Positions 45,726 to 55,485 of a stretch of 64,000 nucleotides of DNA are shown here, one piece after another (position 1 is the stretch's first letter; each line of letters starts with the position of its first letter). Source of the stretch: Paracoccus ravus (GTDB lineage: Bacteria > Pseudomonadota > Alphaproteobacteria > Rhodobacterales > Rhodobacteraceae); the NCBI RefSeq assembly GCF_004522175.1, contig NZ_SDEB01000007.1:1-64000 (forward strand), given 5' to 3'. Both the position numbers and the translations under genes were made by a program. The notes beneath the pieces are model-generated. The model saw only the letters and a list, made by a program, of their open reading frames with translations, searched no databases and was not told the origin of the DNA.

Positions 45726-45953
45726 CTAGGTGCGTCGACCGTTGGGAATACCCAACTCAGCGAACGCTTCGAAAATAGCTTTTCTCGCTGGGCCGTGAGG
45801 GCAAGGCACGACTCGTGGGGTGCCCTCCATGGTCAGTTCCGGATTGGGAAGCCCAAGTGCGATCGCTTTACAATGCGCCACCCAACAAGTGTGGTGGATC
45901 GCGATCCCCTTGTTTTCTTTAACCCAGTCCATAACCTGACCATAGGTGGCCAT
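45726..45953 (-). CDS. Cys/His-rich small protein inserted between sufB and sufC
   Basis: The 75-residue product starts [21 protein letters not shown] and contains HHTCWVAHC and CPHGP, giving three cysteines and four histidines in a short span. This is a pattern that could bind zinc or an iron-sulfur cluster. No known family was recognised. Its ATG overlaps the sufB stop (TGATG), so it is translated directly after sufB. By eye its G+C is lower than that of the flanking suf genes. Confidence 0.62.
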   Translation of the reverse strand: MATYGQVMDWVKENKGIAIHHTCWVAHCKAIALGLPNPELTMEGTPRVVPCPHGPARKAIFEAFAELGIPNGRRT

Positions 45954-47479
45954 CAGCCGACGCTCCCTTCCAGCGAGATCGCGACCAGCGATTGCGCTTC
46001 CATGGCGAATTCCATCGGAAGCGCCTGAAGGACCTCGCGGCAGAAGCCGTTCACGACCAGAGCCACAGCCTCTTCCTCGTCCATGCCACGGGCGCGGCAA
46101 TAGAAGAGCTGGTCGTCATCGACCTTCGAGGTGGTGGCCTCGTGCTCGACGCGGGACGAGGTGTTCTTGACCTCGATATAGGGCACGGTATGGGCGCCGC
46201 ATTGATCGCCGATCAGCAGGCTGTCGCATTGCGTGTAGTTGCGGCTGTTCGTGGCCTTGGGGTGCATGGTCACGAGGCCGCGATAGGTGTTCTGCGCCTT
46301 ACCGGCAGAAATCCCTTTGGAAACAATGCGCGAGCGGGTGTTCTTGCCAAGATGGATCATCTTGGTGCCGGTATCCGCCTGCTGCATGTTGTTGGCGATG
46401 GCGATCGAGTAGAACTCGCCTTGCGCTTCATCGCCGCGCAGGATGCAGGACGGGTATTTCCAAGTGATTGCCGAGCCGGTTTCGACCTGCGTCCACATCA
46501 CCTTCGCCCGCGCCTCGCGGCAATCCGCGCGCTTGGTGACGAAGTTATAGATGCCGCCCTTGCCTTCCTCGTCGCCGGGGAACCAGTTCTGGACGGTCGA
46601 GTATTTGACCTCTGCATCTTCCAGGATGACGATTTCCACGACAGCGGCATGCAGCTGGGCCACGTCGCGCTTGGGCGCAGTGCAGCCCTCGAGGTAGCTC
46701 ACATAGGAGCCCTTGTCGGCGATGATCAGCGTGCGCTCGAACTGGCCGGTGTTCTCCGCATTGATGCGGAAATAGGTCGAGAGTTCCATCGGGCAGCGGG
46801 TGCCCGGCGGGATATAGACGAAGGAGCCGTCCGAGAAGACCGCCGAGTTCAGCGTCGCAAAAAAGTTGTCCGATTGCGGCACGACCGAGCCGAGGTATTT
46901 CTTGACCAGTTCGGGATGCTCGCGGATCGCTTCCGAGATCGAGCAGAAGATGACCCCGGCTTTCGCCAGCTCATCCTTGAAGGTGGTGCCGACGGAAACC
47001 GAGTCGAAAACCGCGTCGACCGCGACTTTGCGGGCCTCGGCCGGAGTGTCGTCAGCGCCTTCGACGCCAGCCAGCAGCATTTGCTCTTTCAGCGGAATGC
47101 CCAGCTTTTCGTAGGTCGCCAGCAGCTTGGGATCAACCTCGTCCAAGGACTTCGGCTTCACTTCCATGCTTTTCGGGCGGGCGTAGTAATACTGGTCCTG
47201 ATAATCGATCTCAGGATAGTTCAGCATCGCCCATTTCGGCTCGGTCATAGTCTGCCAGCGGCGGAAGGCCTGCAGCCGCCACTCGGTCATCCATTCCGGT
47301 TCTTCGTTCTTGGCCGAGATCAGGCGGACGATGTCCTCGTTCACGCCTTTCGGCGCGTATTCCATCTCGATCTCGGTGTCCCAGCCGTATTTGTAGGACC
47401 CCATGTTCTGGACGGTCTCGACGGTCTCGCGGTCTACGCCCTCGCGCACCTCGATCACGTCGCTGATCTCTTCAGCCAT
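45953..47479 (-). CDS. sufB: Fe-S cluster assembly protein SufB
   Basis: The 508-residue protein is the SufB scaffold on which clusters are built. It has NRMEYAPKG-like and [16 protein letters not shown] segments near the N-terminus, and the [18 protein letters not shown] and [19 protein letters not shown] regions. The C-terminus includes [17 protein letters not shown]. The ATG at 47479 has AAGGG upstream; the longer open frame overlaps the desulfurase gene and is not SufB-like. It is separated from the desulfurase stop by one base. Confidence 0.96.
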   Translation of the reverse strand: MAEEISDVIEVREGVDRETVETVQNMGSYKYGWDTEIEMEYAPKGVNEDIVRLISAKNEEPEWMTEWRLQAFRRWQTMTEPKWAMLNYPEIDYQDQYYYARPKSMEVKPKSLDEVDPKLLATYEKLGIPLKEQMLLAGVEGADDTPAEARKVAVDAVFDSVSVGTTFKDELAKAGVIFCSISEAIREHPELVKKYLGSVVPQSDNFFATLNSAVFSDGSFVYIPPGTRCPMELSTYFRINAENTGQFERTLIIADKGSYVSYLEGCTAPKRDVAQLHAAVVEIVILEDAEVKYSTVQNWFPGDEEGKGGIYNFVTKRADCREARAKVMWTQVETGSAITWKYPSCILRGDEAQGEFYSIAIANNMQQADTGTKMIHLGKNTRSRIVSKGISAGKAQNTYRGLVTMHPKATNSRNYTQCDSLLIGDQCGAHTVPYIEVKNTSSRVEHEATTSKVDDDQLFYCRARGMDEEEAVALVVNGFCREVLQALPMEFAMEAQSLVAISLEGSVG

Positions 47480-47480
47480 C

Positions 47481-48551
47481 TCAAACCCTTCCTGCGGTCG
47501 CCCGCGATTCATTCCTTTCGCGCCAGCGGCCATATGCCGCCAGCCAGGCATCTGCAAAACGCATAATGTCCCGATGGTCCGTGGTCGGTCCGATCGAGAC
47601 GCGGATTGCATCGCCCGCCCATTCCGTCGCGATCCCCATGGAAGTCAGCACATTGCTGGGCCGCACCTTGCCGGATGAACAGGCCGAGCCCGCCGAAACG
47701 GCAAAGCCCGCAAGGTCCATCTGCATCACCTGGGTCTCTCCGCGCCAACCCGGCGTCAGGACAGACAACGTATTCGGCAAGCGGCGGGATTCGCGCCCCG
47801 GGAATGTAACCATTTCTGCGCCGGATTCCAGTGCAGTCATCAGCGAATCGCGGATCTCCGAGATTTTTTCTGGGATACCTTGATCCAGATCATTCTGGGC
47901 CGCTTTTGCCGCTGCGGCAAATCCCATGATGCCGATCAGATTCTCGGTCCCCGCGCGGCGGCCTTGCTCCTGCCCGCCGCCCTTCAACCGGGCCTCGACC
48001 TCGGTGCCGCGTTTGACGATCAGCGCGCCAATGCCACGCGGCCCGCCCAGCTTATGCGCACTGACGAACCCGGCCTCGATCCCCAGCCAGTTGAAGGCGA
48101 AGGGGATCTTGCCAAAGGCCTGGGTCAGGTCGCTGACCGCCAGCCCCTGCGGCAGGTCCTGGATGACGCCGGTCTCGGGATTGGCAAGCTGCAACGCCGA
48201 GGCCGAGGGATCGGGCACGGCGACCTTGCCCGCGCGATCGACCTCCAGCTCGGCGCGGCACCAGGCCAGAACCGCGGCATGCTCGACGGCCGCGCAGGCC
48301 AGAGCCCGGTCCTGCATGATCAGCGCGGCGGATTCCGTTGCCCCCGAGGTAAAGATCACATCCGCGCCCTCGGCACCCAGGGCGCCGGCGACCTCTTCGC
48401 GCGCCCGTTCAAGCGCCGATTTGGCCGCGCGCCCCTCGGCATGAACCGAGGACGGGTTGCCGGTGATCTCGGTGGCCTCCAGCATGGCCTGCCGCGCCTC
48501 GCGCCGCAGAGGAGCGGTCGCGTTCCAATCCAGATATACCCGAGGGCTCAT
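47481..48551 (-). CDS. IscS/NifS-type (class I) cysteine desulfurase
   Basis: The 356-residue pyridoxal-phosphate enzyme starts [19 protein letters not shown], a class I desulfurase beginning. It has the cofactor lysine in [14 protein letters not shown] and the mobile active cysteine in [17 protein letters not shown]. It is shorter than enteric IscS (about 404 residues) but has all key motifs. It lies directly before sufB in the suf operon. With SufS at the other end, two desulfurases of different classes are encoded in one operon. Its start overlaps the coaBC stop by four bases. Confidence 0.92.
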   Translation of the reverse strand: MSPRVYLDWNATAPLRREARQAMLEATEITGNPSSVHAEGRAAKSALERAREEVAGALGAEGADVIFTSGATESAALIMQDRALACAAVEHAAVLAWCRAELEVDRAGKVAVPDPSASALQLANPETGVIQDLPQGLAVSDLTQAFGKIPFAFNWLGIEAGFVSAHKLGGPRGIGALIVKRGTEVEARLKGGGQEQGRRAGTENLIGIMGFAAAAKAAQNDLDQGIPEKISEIRDSLMTALESGAEMVTFPGRESRRLPNTLSVLTPGWRGETQVMQMDLAGFAVSAGSACSSGKVRPSNVLTSMGIATEWAGDAIRVSIGPTTDHRDIMRFADAWLAAYGRWRERNESRATAGRV

Positions 48552-49804
48552 GCATCCACCTCCGCGCCAAAAAGAACCGGTCCGGTAAGGGCATCGGCGA
48601 TCCGTTCGGCGAGCCGGCGCGCGACATCGCTCTTGAACATGCGAGGCCATTCCTCGGGACCATCCGATGTGATCAGCGTCACCGCGTTTTCTGCGCCACC
48701 CATGATCCCGGTCTGTGGCCGGACATCATTGGCGACGATCCAATCCGCCCCCTTGCGCAGCCGTTTCGCGCTGGCATGGGCAAGCACGTCATCGGTCTCG
48801 GCCGCGAAGCCCACGACCAGTTTGGGACGGCCACTTTCGAGCCGCGACAGCCAGGCCAGGATATCGGGATTTTCGTTGAATTCCAGGACGGGCATCCGGC
48901 CCGAGCCGTCCTTCTTGATCTTTCTCTCGCCCGCATTCGAGACATGCCAATCGGCCACGGCCGCCGCCATGACCGCGGCATCGGCGGGCAGAGCGCTTTC
49001 GACCGCGTCACGCATCTGCCGGGCCGTCTCGACGCGGATCACCTCGACGCCGGCGGGCGGCGGCACATCCGCCGGTCCGGTGACAAAGCTGACCCGCGCA
49101 CCCATGTCGCGCAAGGCCGCCGCGATGGCCGTGCCCTGCGCGCCGCTCGACCGGTTCGCGATATAGCGCACCGGATCGATTGGCTCATGGGTCGGCCCCG
49201 AGGTGACCAGAACATGTTTCCCCGCCAGCCGATGATCCTCGGGCGCGGCCGGGGCACGGGACATGTCCCCCAGCGCCGCGCGGATCGCCGCAAGGATCGC
49301 GTCGGGTTCCGCCATGCGGCCCGGGCCATATTCACCGCAGGCCATGTCGCCTTCCTCGGGACCGACAAAAGCCACGCCGTCACCCGCCAGAACGTCGCGA
49401 TTGCGCCGGGTTGCGGGATGCTGCCACATCCGCACATTCATCGCGGGCGCGACCAGCACGGGCTTGTCGGTCGCTAGAAGCAGGGTCGAGGCCAGATCAT
49501 TGGCGAGCCCGGTCGCCATCTTCGCCATCAGATCCGCGGTCGCCGGTGCCACCACGACCAGATCGGCGGCGCGCGACAATTGGATATGTCCCATCTCGGA
49601 TTCGCGGGTCAGGTCGAAAAGCGCCGTATGGCAGGGGCTTTCGGCAAGCGCGGACAAGGTAAGGGGCGTGACGAACTCTGCCCCGGCAGAGGTCAGGACG
49701 GGCGTGACACCGACGCCCTCGCGCCGCAACATGCGGATCAGTTCGGGAATTTTGAAGGCGGCAATTCCACCCCCGACGATCAGCAAGATGCGGCTGCCCA
49801 GCAT
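48548..49804 (-). CDS. coaBC: Bifunctional phosphopantothenoylcysteine decarboxylase/phosphopantothenate-cysteine ligase
   Basis: The 418-residue protein catalyses two steps of coenzyme A synthesis. The CoaC flavoprotein half (residues 1-190) has GSRILLIVGGGIAAFK, APAMNVRMWQHPATRRN and the ACGEYGPGRM lid. The CoaB half has TSGPTHEPIDPVRYIANRSSG and AAAVADWHV. The ATG at 49804 is preceded by GGAAGC. It overlaps the desulfurase gene by four bases, so CoA and Fe-S genes, both using cysteine, are linked in one transcript. No regulator such as IscR is adjacent. Confidence 0.95.
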   Translation of the reverse strand: MLGSRILLIVGGGIAAFKIPELIRMLRREGVGVTPVLTSAGAEFVTPLTLSALAESPCHTALFDLTRESEMGHIQLSRAADLVVVAPATADLMAKMATGLANDLASTLLLATDKPVLVAPAMNVRMWQHPATRRNRDVLAGDGVAFVGPEEGDMACGEYGPGRMAEPDAILAAIRAALGDMSRAPAAPEDHRLAGKHVLVTSGPTHEPIDPVRYIANRSSGAQGTAIAAALRDMGARVSFVTGPADVPPPAGVEVIRVETARQMRDAVESALPADAAVMAAAVADWHVSNAGERKIKKDGSGRMPVLEFNENPDILAWLSRLESGRPKLVVGFAAETDDVLAHASAKRLRKGADWIVANDVRPQTGIMGGAENAVTLITSDGPEEWPRMFKSDVARRLAERIADALTGPVLFGAEVDA

Positions 49805-49903
49805 GGTGGCTTCCTTTGCGACGGTTCTTGCGACAGCAGATAGGGCGAATGATCGCCTCAGGCAAGGAAGCAGTCGGTCCGGGCTTTGCAAGAATGACGA
49901 ATG

Positions 49904-49979
49904 GCGAGCCGTGGAGGACTCGAACCCCCGACCTGAGAATTAGAAGTTCCCTGCTCTAATCCAGCTGAGCTAACGGCCC
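49904..49979 (-). tRNA. tRNA-Arg (anticodon TCT)
   Basis: A 76-base cloverleaf on the minus strand: acceptor GGGCCGT/ACGGCTC, D-arm GCTCAGCTGGATTAGAGC, anticodon loop CTTCTAA (TCT), T-arm GGGGGTTCGAGTCCTCC, and encoded CCA. It reads AGA codons. Confidence 0.95.
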
Positions 49980-50081
49980 GCATTTCAACGGCTGTATCGG
50001 CCAATTCGTCCGACCATGTCAACGGGCTGTTTTCCGGCCGAATTGGCAATTCCAAGCCATACGATGGAGCGGCTGCGACCG

Positions 50082-50579
50082 TCAGTCGCGGGCCGACAGG
50101 TCGAGCGTCATATAGACGCTGTTGGGGTCAAGCCTGTAACTGCCGAACGGCGCGCATTCGAGAAAGCCTGCCCGCTCGTAAAGCTTGCGCGCGGCAAGAA
50201 ACATCGGCTGCGAGCCGGTCTCGAGGCTCAGGCGCGCATAGCCTGCCTCGCGGGCATGCCCGATCATCCCCTCGACCAGCAGCCGGGCCAATCCGCGCCC
50301 GCGCGTTTCGCTCAGGACATGCATCGACTTGACCTCGCCATGCCCGGGGCCGATGCGCTTGATCGCGCCCATCCCCAAAGCACGCCCCGCTTCGCGCAGG
50401 GTGAAAAAGGCGATATCGGGATGGTCCAAATCCGCGCGCGGCATCATATGGATCGATTCCGGCGGAGTGTCGGCATGCATGTCCTGCGTATGCCGCAGGA
50501 AAAGCAGTTCCAGATCCTCGCTCATCGGGCTTTCCAGCGCCAGAACCAGATCCCCTGCCTCGTGCTCTGCCACAACCAT
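50082..50579 (-). CDS. GNAT-family N-acetyltransferase
   Basis: The 165-residue GNAT has motif A in VKSMHVLSETRGRGLARLLVEGMI and the C-terminal YERAGFLECAPFGSYRLDPNSVYM, a pattern seen in alphaproteobacterial phosphinothricin-acetyltransferase-like or YafP-like enzymes. Its substrate is unknown. It lies apart from other operons, between tRNA-Arg and the sulfate transporter, and is probably transcribed alone. Confidence 0.87.
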   Translation of the reverse strand: MVVAEHEAGDLVLALESPMSEDLELLFLRHTQDMHADTPPESIHMMPRADLDHPDIAFFTLREAGRALGMGAIKRIGPGHGEVKSMHVLSETRGRGLARLLVEGMIGHAREAGYARLSLETGSQPMFLAARKLYERAGFLECAPFGSYRLDPNSVYMTLDLSARD

Positions 50580-50879
50580 CGCATTCCCCCAGTTTTCACA
50601 GCCCAGGCCATATCAGAGGCCGATCGGCGACTAAACCCCCGTCATTGAACCCCCGTCCGGGATTGCGGCGCGAGAGGCCGCTGAAATAAGGATATTCACC
50701 GCCCTGGCATGCAGGATTCCGAAGAATTTTTCTGCCGCACCCGCTTCCAAGGAACGCCGGTCCATCGCCGCTGCCAAGCGGGAAAATCCTTCGCGTAGAA
50801 CGCCGTTGCGCGGGGCGCGCCGAACTTGTCGCCTCGGCCCGGCAGCGATACCTCGTCATCTGAACCGGGAGACGCGCAT
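50580..50879. other. Intergenic region upstream of the sulfate transporter
   Basis: About 300 bases with no gene. It must contain the promoter of the cysA operon and that of the divergent GNAT gene. I could not identify a clear promoter or a CysB-type site by eye. Confidence 0.4.
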
Positions 50880-51980
50880 ATGTCGATCAGCATCGAGAAC
50901 ATGACCAAAAGCTTTGGCGGCACCGCCGTGCTGCGGGGCATCGACCTGACCGTCGAAAGCGGCGAACTGGTCGCGCTTCTGGGTCCCTCGGGATCAGGCA
51001 AGACGACGCTGCTGAAGATCATCGCCGGGCTGGAATGGCCAAATTCCGGCGGCTTGCAGGTCAATGGTCAGGACTGGCTGGGCCTCGCCGCACAGGCGCG
51101 CCGCATCGGCTTCGTTTTCCAGCATTACGCACTGTTCCCGCATATGACCGTGCGCGACAATATCGCCTTCGGCCTGACCGTGCGCCCGCGCGCCGAGCGG
51201 CCCGGCAAGGCGGTGATCGCCGCCAAGGTCGACGAGCTTTTGCATTTCCTGCAGATCGGGCATCTGGGCGAGCGTTATCCGGCGCAGCTTTCCGGCGGGC
51301 AGCGCCAGCGTGTGGCGCTTGGCCGGGCGCTCGCGATCGAGCCGACCGTGCTGCTGCTTGATGAGCCTTTCGGTGCGCTCGATGCCGCCGTGCGCCGCGA
51401 TCTGCGGGCCTGGCTGCGCCGCGTCCATGAAGAGACCGGCTCGACCACGATATTTGTGACCCATGATCAGGAAGAAGCCTTTGAACTCGCCGACCGCGTC
51501 GTCGTCATGGGCGAAGGCAAGATCGAACAGATCGGCAATGCCGATCAGATCCATGACCATCCGGCCAGCCCCTTCGTCGCCCGTTTCATGGGCGCGACCG
51601 TGGAACTGCCGGTGATGCTGCATGCGGGCCGGGCCGAAGCGTCCGGTCTCGACGCCAGCCGCCTGCCCCGCCGCGCGCTGCCGGACGGTGCCGCGACGCT
51701 GTTCCTGCGGCCTGCCGATATCACGCCCATCGCCGATCCTTCCGGGCGCTGGGAGGTCAGCCGCTGCACCTCGAACGGGGCGATCCTGCGGCTGGAACTC
51801 AGCGATGGCAGCCAGACAATTCCCGTGGACCTTCCCCGCCGCGCGCCCGAGGCCAAGGGTCTCGAACAGGGCACACGCGTCCTTCTGCGCCCCGAGGCCG
51901 CAGCGATATTTCCCGGGCCTCGCGCCGCACAGATGCAGGCCCAGCCGATCGAATTCCCCCGCAAGGAGAAAAGCCTATGA
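50880..51980 (+). CDS. cysA: Sulfate/thiosulfate ABC transporter ATP-binding protein
   Basis: The 366-residue CysA has Walker A GPSGSGKTT, signature [15 protein letters not shown], Walker B VLLLDEPFGALD and a C-terminal TOBE-like domain. It energises the CysTW channel for sulfate or thiosulfate uptake. The ATG at 50880 is preceded by GGGAG; a longer frame begins at 50826 but its first 18 residues are not family-like. The stop overlaps the start of the binding-protein gene (ATGA). Being the first gene of the operon is unusual, since cysA often comes last. Confidence 0.95.
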   Translation: MSISIENMTKSFGGTAVLRGIDLTVESGELVALLGPSGSGKTTLLKIIAGLEWPNSGGLQVNGQDWLGLAAQARRIGFVFQHYALFPHMTVRDNIAFGLTVRPRAERPGKAVIAAKVDELLHFLQIGHLGERYPAQLSGGQRQRVALGRALAIEPTVLLLDEPFGALDAAVRRDLRAWLRRVHEETGSTTIFVTHDQEEAFELADRVVVMGEGKIEQIGNADQIHDHPASPFVARFMGATVELPVMLHAGRAEASGLDASRLPRRALPDGAATLFLRPADITPIADPSGRWEVSRCTSNGAILRLELSDGSQTIPVDLPRRAPEAKGLEQGTRVLLRPEAAAIFPGPRAAQMQAQPIEFPRKEKSL

Positions 51981-52975
51981 TGATTTCCAAACTGCGCGTC
52001 GCGGCGCTTGCGCTGCTCGTGGGGGCAACCCCGGCCATGGCTCAGGACAAGATCCTGAATGTCAGCTATGACATCGCCCGCGAGCTTTTCGAGGCGCTGA
52101 ACCCGGAATTCCAGGCCTATTGGAAGGACAAGACCGGCAAGGACGTGACCATCGACCAGAGCCATGGTGGTTCCTCGAAACAGGCCCGCGCCATTCTCGA
52201 AGGCCTGCCGGCCGATGTCGTGACCTTCAACCAGGAAACCGACGTGGACGTGCTGGCCAAGAACGGCCTCGTCGCCGAAAACTGGCGCGAGGCCCTGCCG
52301 AACGGCGCCTCGCCCTATTATTCGCTTCCGGCCTTCCTCGTCCGCAAGGGTAACCCCAAGGGCATCAAGGACTGGTCGGACCTAACCCGCGACGACGTGA
52401 AGTCGATCTTCCCGAACCCCAAGACCAGCGGTAACGGACGCTATACCTATCTCGCCGCCTATGCCTATGCGCTGCAACAGAATGGCGGCGATCAGGAGAA
52501 GGCACAGGAATTCGTCGGCAAGATCTTTGCCAATGTCCCGGTTTTCGACACCGGGGGCCGCGCCGCGACCCAGACCTTTGCCGAGCGCAACATGGGCGAT
52601 GTTCTGATCACCTTCGAGGCCGAAACCCGCGGCATCGCCAAGCAATATGCCGATCAGGGCTTCGAGGCCGTGACGCCCTCGACCAGCCTTTTCGCCGCCT
52701 TCCCGGTCGCCGTGGTGGTCGAGAATGCCGAAAACAACGGCACGACCGAGGTCTCGACCGAATATCTGAAATGGCTCTACTCGCCCGAGGCGCAAGAGAC
52801 CCTGGCCCAGCACAATTACCGCACCACCGATGCCGACGTGACCGCCAAGCACGCCGCCGACTTCCCCGAGGTCAAGCTGCTGACCGTGGATGACGTGTTC
52901 GGCGGTTGGGACAAGATCCACTCCGAGCATCTCGCCTCGGGCGGCATTCTCGACAAGGTCTTCGTCAACCAATGA
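51977..52975 (+). CDS. sbp: Sulfate-binding periplasmic protein
   Basis: The 332-residue protein has signal peptide MMISKLRVAALALLVGATPAMA. The sulfate-binder motifs are NVSYDIARELFEALNPEF, DQSHGGSSKQA and GNGRYTYLAAYAYA. It delivers sulfate or thiosulfate to CysTW; Sbp and CysP cannot be separated with confidence by eye. Its ATG overlaps the cysA stop, and its stop overlaps the cysT start, making a fully coupled operon. Confidence 0.95.
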   Translation: MMISKLRVAALALLVGATPAMAQDKILNVSYDIARELFEALNPEFQAYWKDKTGKDVTIDQSHGGSSKQARAILEGLPADVVTFNQETDVDVLAKNGLVAENWREALPNGASPYYSLPAFLVRKGNPKGIKDWSDLTRDDVKSIFPNPKTSGNGRYTYLAAYAYALQQNGGDQEKAQEFVGKIFANVPVFDTGGRAATQTFAERNMGDVLITFEAETRGIAKQYADQGFEAVTPSTSLFAAFPVAVVVENAENNGTTEVSTEYLKWLYSPEAQETLAQHNYRTTDADVTAKHAADFPEVKLLTVDDVFGGWDKIHSEHLASGGILDKVFVNQ

Positions 52976-53814
52976 GCGCTGCGGCCATCAAGCCGAAACG
53001 CGTGCTGCCGGGGTTCACTCTGAGCCTCGGCACGACGCTGCTTTACGTCGCGCTGATCATCCTGATCCCGGTGATCGCGCTGATCCTGAAAGGGGCCGAG
53101 ATCGGCCCGGCGCAATTCTGGGCCATCGTGACCTCGAACCGCACGCTGTCGGCGCTGAGGGTGACGGTCTCGGCCGCGGCTTTGGCCACGCTCTTCAACG
53201 CCTTTTACGGGCTTCTGATGGCCTGGGTGCTGACCCGCTACGAATTTCCCGGCAAGCGCATCCTCGACGCGCTGATGGACGTGCCCTTCGCCCTGCCGAC
53301 GGCGGTGGCGGGGATCTCGCTGACCGCGCTCTATTCCGCGAACGGCTGGTTCGGCGCGCCGCTTTCGGGCGCGGGCATCGAGATCGTCTATTCGCTCGCC
53401 GGCGTGACGCTCGCCATGGCCTTCACCTCGACGCCCTTCGTGGTCCGCGCGATCCAGCCGGTGCTCGAGGACCTCGACCCGGCGCTGGAACAGGCCGCGA
53501 TGACGCTTGGGGCGAGCCCGTGGCAGATCTTCCGCCGCGTCGTGCTGCCGGCGATCCTGCCCGCTTGGCTCTCGGGCTCGACCGTGGCCTTCGCCCGTTC
53601 GCTCGGCGAATTCGGCGCGGTCGTCTTCATCGCCGGGAACCTGCCCGGCAAGACCGAGATCGCGGCCCTGCTCGCCTATATCCGGCTCGAGGAATATGAC
53701 TATCAGGGCGCGGCCGCCATCGCGCTCGTGCTTCTGGGCTTCGCGCTGGTGCTGCTGATCCTGTCGAACTGGATGCAGTTCCGCGCCGCCCGCCATCTGG
53801 AGGCCCGCGCATGA
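52972..53814 (+). CDS. cysT: Sulfate ABC transporter permease CysT
   Basis: The 280-residue inner-membrane protein has about six transmembrane segments and the coupling loop EQAAMTLGASPWQIFRRVVLPAILPAW, which contacts CysA. An EFGAVVFIAGN segment near the end is typical of CysT/CysU. The start was set at the ATG at 52972, four bases before the sbp stop; a longer frame upstream is a shadow of sbp. It pairs with CysW. Confidence 0.95.
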   Translation: MSAAAIKPKRVLPGFTLSLGTTLLYVALIILIPVIALILKGAEIGPAQFWAIVTSNRTLSALRVTVSAAALATLFNAFYGLLMAWVLTRYEFPGKRILDALMDVPFALPTAVAGISLTALYSANGWFGAPLSGAGIEIVYSLAGVTLAMAFTSTPFVVRAIQPVLEDLDPALEQAAMTLGASPWQIFRRVVLPAILPAWLSGSTVAFARSLGEFGAVVFIAGNLPGKTEIAALLAYIRLEEYDYQGAAAIALVLLGFALVLLILSNWMQFRAARHLEARA

Positions 53815-54635
53815 GCGTGACCGCCCTGTCCCATGCCCCCGGCCAGAGCCGGGCGGTGCCGCGCCTGCTGATCGCGCTCGCCTTCGGGCTGACCGCGATC
53901 TTCGTCATCGCGCCCCTGGCCTTCATCTTCTGGCGCGCCTTTGCCGAGGGTTGGGGGACTTATGTCGCCAATATCGCTGACCCGATGACGCTGCATGCCA
54001 TCGGCCTGACCTCCCTGGTCGCGGTGATCGTCGTGCCGCTCAACGTGGCTTTCGGCCTCGCGGCGGCATGGGCAATCGCGCGTTTCCGTTTCCCCGGCCG
54101 CAAATTGCTCATGACGATGATCGAGATCCCCTTTTCGATCTCGCCGATCATCGCGGGGATCTGCTACCTGCTGCTTTATGGCCGGCAGGGCCTGCTGGGA
54201 CCATGGCTTGCCGCGCATGACCTCAAGATCATGTTTGCGCTGCCGGGCATCATCCTTGTGACCATGTTTGTGACCGCCCCCTTTGTCGCCCGCGAGGTCC
54301 TGCCGTTGATGCAGGCGCAGGGCTCCGAGCAGGAGGAGGCCGCCGTGACCCTCGGTGCCAGGGGCTGGCAGGTCTTTTCGCGGGTTACGCTGCCTAATAT
54401 CCGCTGGGCGCTCTTATACGGCGCGGTATTGGCGACGGCACGGGCGGTGGGCGAATTCGGCGGCGTCTCGGTCGTTTCCGGTGCGATCCGGGGGCAGACG
54501 AATACCCTGCCTTTGCAGATCGAATTGATGTTCAACGACCTCAATACCACCGGAGCCTTTGCCGCCGCCTCGACCCTGACGGTGATCGCGCTGGTCGTCC
54601 TGATCGTCAAGGCCGCGCTGGAAAGCCGCAGGTAA
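53811..54635 (+). CDS. cysW: Sulfate ABC transporter permease CysW
   Basis: The 274-residue membrane protein is the second permease half, with about six hydrophobic segments, the coupling loop EEAAVTLGARGWQVFSRVTLP and the GEFGGVSVVSGAIRGQTNTLPLQIE region found in CysW. Its start overlaps cysT by four bases. It closes the cysA-sbp-cysT-cysW operon; no biosynthetic cys gene follows. Confidence 0.95.
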   Translation: MSVTALSHAPGQSRAVPRLLIALAFGLTAIFVIAPLAFIFWRAFAEGWGTYVANIADPMTLHAIGLTSLVAVIVVPLNVAFGLAAAWAIARFRFPGRKLLMTMIEIPFSISPIIAGICYLLLYGRQGLLGPWLAAHDLKIMFALPGIILVTMFVTAPFVAREVLPLMQAQGSEQEEAAVTLGARGWQVFSRVTLPNIRWALLYGAVLATARAVGEFGGVSVVSGAIRGQTNTLPLQIELMFNDLNTTGAFAAASTLTVIALVVLIVKAALESRR

Positions 54636-54697
54636 CCCGCCGGAACTTGCGGGAATGTCAGTGGACTTGGACAGTTTGCCCCATTAGCCTGAAGGAC

Positions 54698-55423
54698 ATG
54701 GACAGCGTTCTCAAGGACAAGAACAGGGATTGCCCGGAACTGCCGAAGCCGCGCAGCTTCTGGCAGCGCATCGCCGACCGCCTGGCGGCAATCGTCGGCG
54801 CCCGGCGTGCGGCGACCCCACCCGAGAAATCCGTGGCCTTTACCATCGCCGTGATCGCGCTTGGCGCGAAACTGGCAAAAGCGGATGGCGCTGTCGCCCG
54901 TTCCGAGGTCGCGGCCTTTCGCCGCGTCTTCATCATCCCCCGCGCCGAAGAGAAAAACGCCGCCCGGGTCTTTGATCTTGCGCGGCAGGACGTCGCGGGC
55001 TTCGACGCCTGGGCGGGCCGCATCGCCGGGATGTTCCCGTCAGGCGATCCGGTGCTGTCCGATGTCATCGAGGGGCTTTTCATCATCGCCGTCGCCGATG
55101 GCGATCTGCACGAGGCGGAGATCGTCTTTATCGACGAGGTCGCGCGCATCTTCGGTCTGACGCCCGCACAACTCGCCACCATCCGCGCCCGGCATGACCG
55201 AAGCCGCGGCTGCCCGCCCTGCGATGTGCTGGGCATCCCGCCCGAGACACCCCTGCCCGAGGCGCGCAAGCGTTGGCGCGATCTGGTCCGCGAATCCCAT
55301 CCGGACCGGGCGATCGCGCGCGGCCTTCCGCCCGAGGCGATCCGCCTTGCCGAAGCCCGGACCCGTGCCCTGAACGAAGCCTGGGAGGCATTTCGCAACA
55401 TGCATCGCCTGCATACTGCCTGA
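54698..55423 (+). CDS. TerB- and J-domain protein (DjlA-like)
   Basis: The 241-residue protein has a TerB-like helical domain (about residues 45-165; VIALGAKLAKADGAVARSE and IADGDLHEAEIVFIDEVARIFGL). A C-terminal J domain follows with the essential HPD in RESHPDR. This order resembles DjlA co-chaperones, which stimulate DnaK. No transmembrane anchor is clear at the N-terminus, unlike enteric DjlA. The ATG at 54698 has AAGGA close upstream; a TTG further upstream is possible. Confidence 0.88.
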   Translation: MDSVLKDKNRDCPELPKPRSFWQRIADRLAAIVGARRAATPPEKSVAFTIAVIALGAKLAKADGAVARSEVAAFRRVFIIPRAEEKNAARVFDLARQDVAGFDAWAGRIAGMFPSGDPVLSDVIEGLFIIAVADGDLHEAEIVFIDEVARIFGLTPAQLATIRARHDRSRGCPPCDVLGIPPETPLPEARKRWRDLVRESHPDRAIARGLPPEAIRLAEARTRALNEAWEAFRNMHRLHTA

Positions 55424-55485
55424 GACTTTGGGAACCGCGGACGCGCTGCCGCAGTTTCCCGATCACCCGATCGAGGAGTGAACTG

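Noticed and set aside
45992-47566. A 524-residue plus-strand frame
   Set aside because: It covers sufB in reverse; sufB has strong family motifs and operon context.
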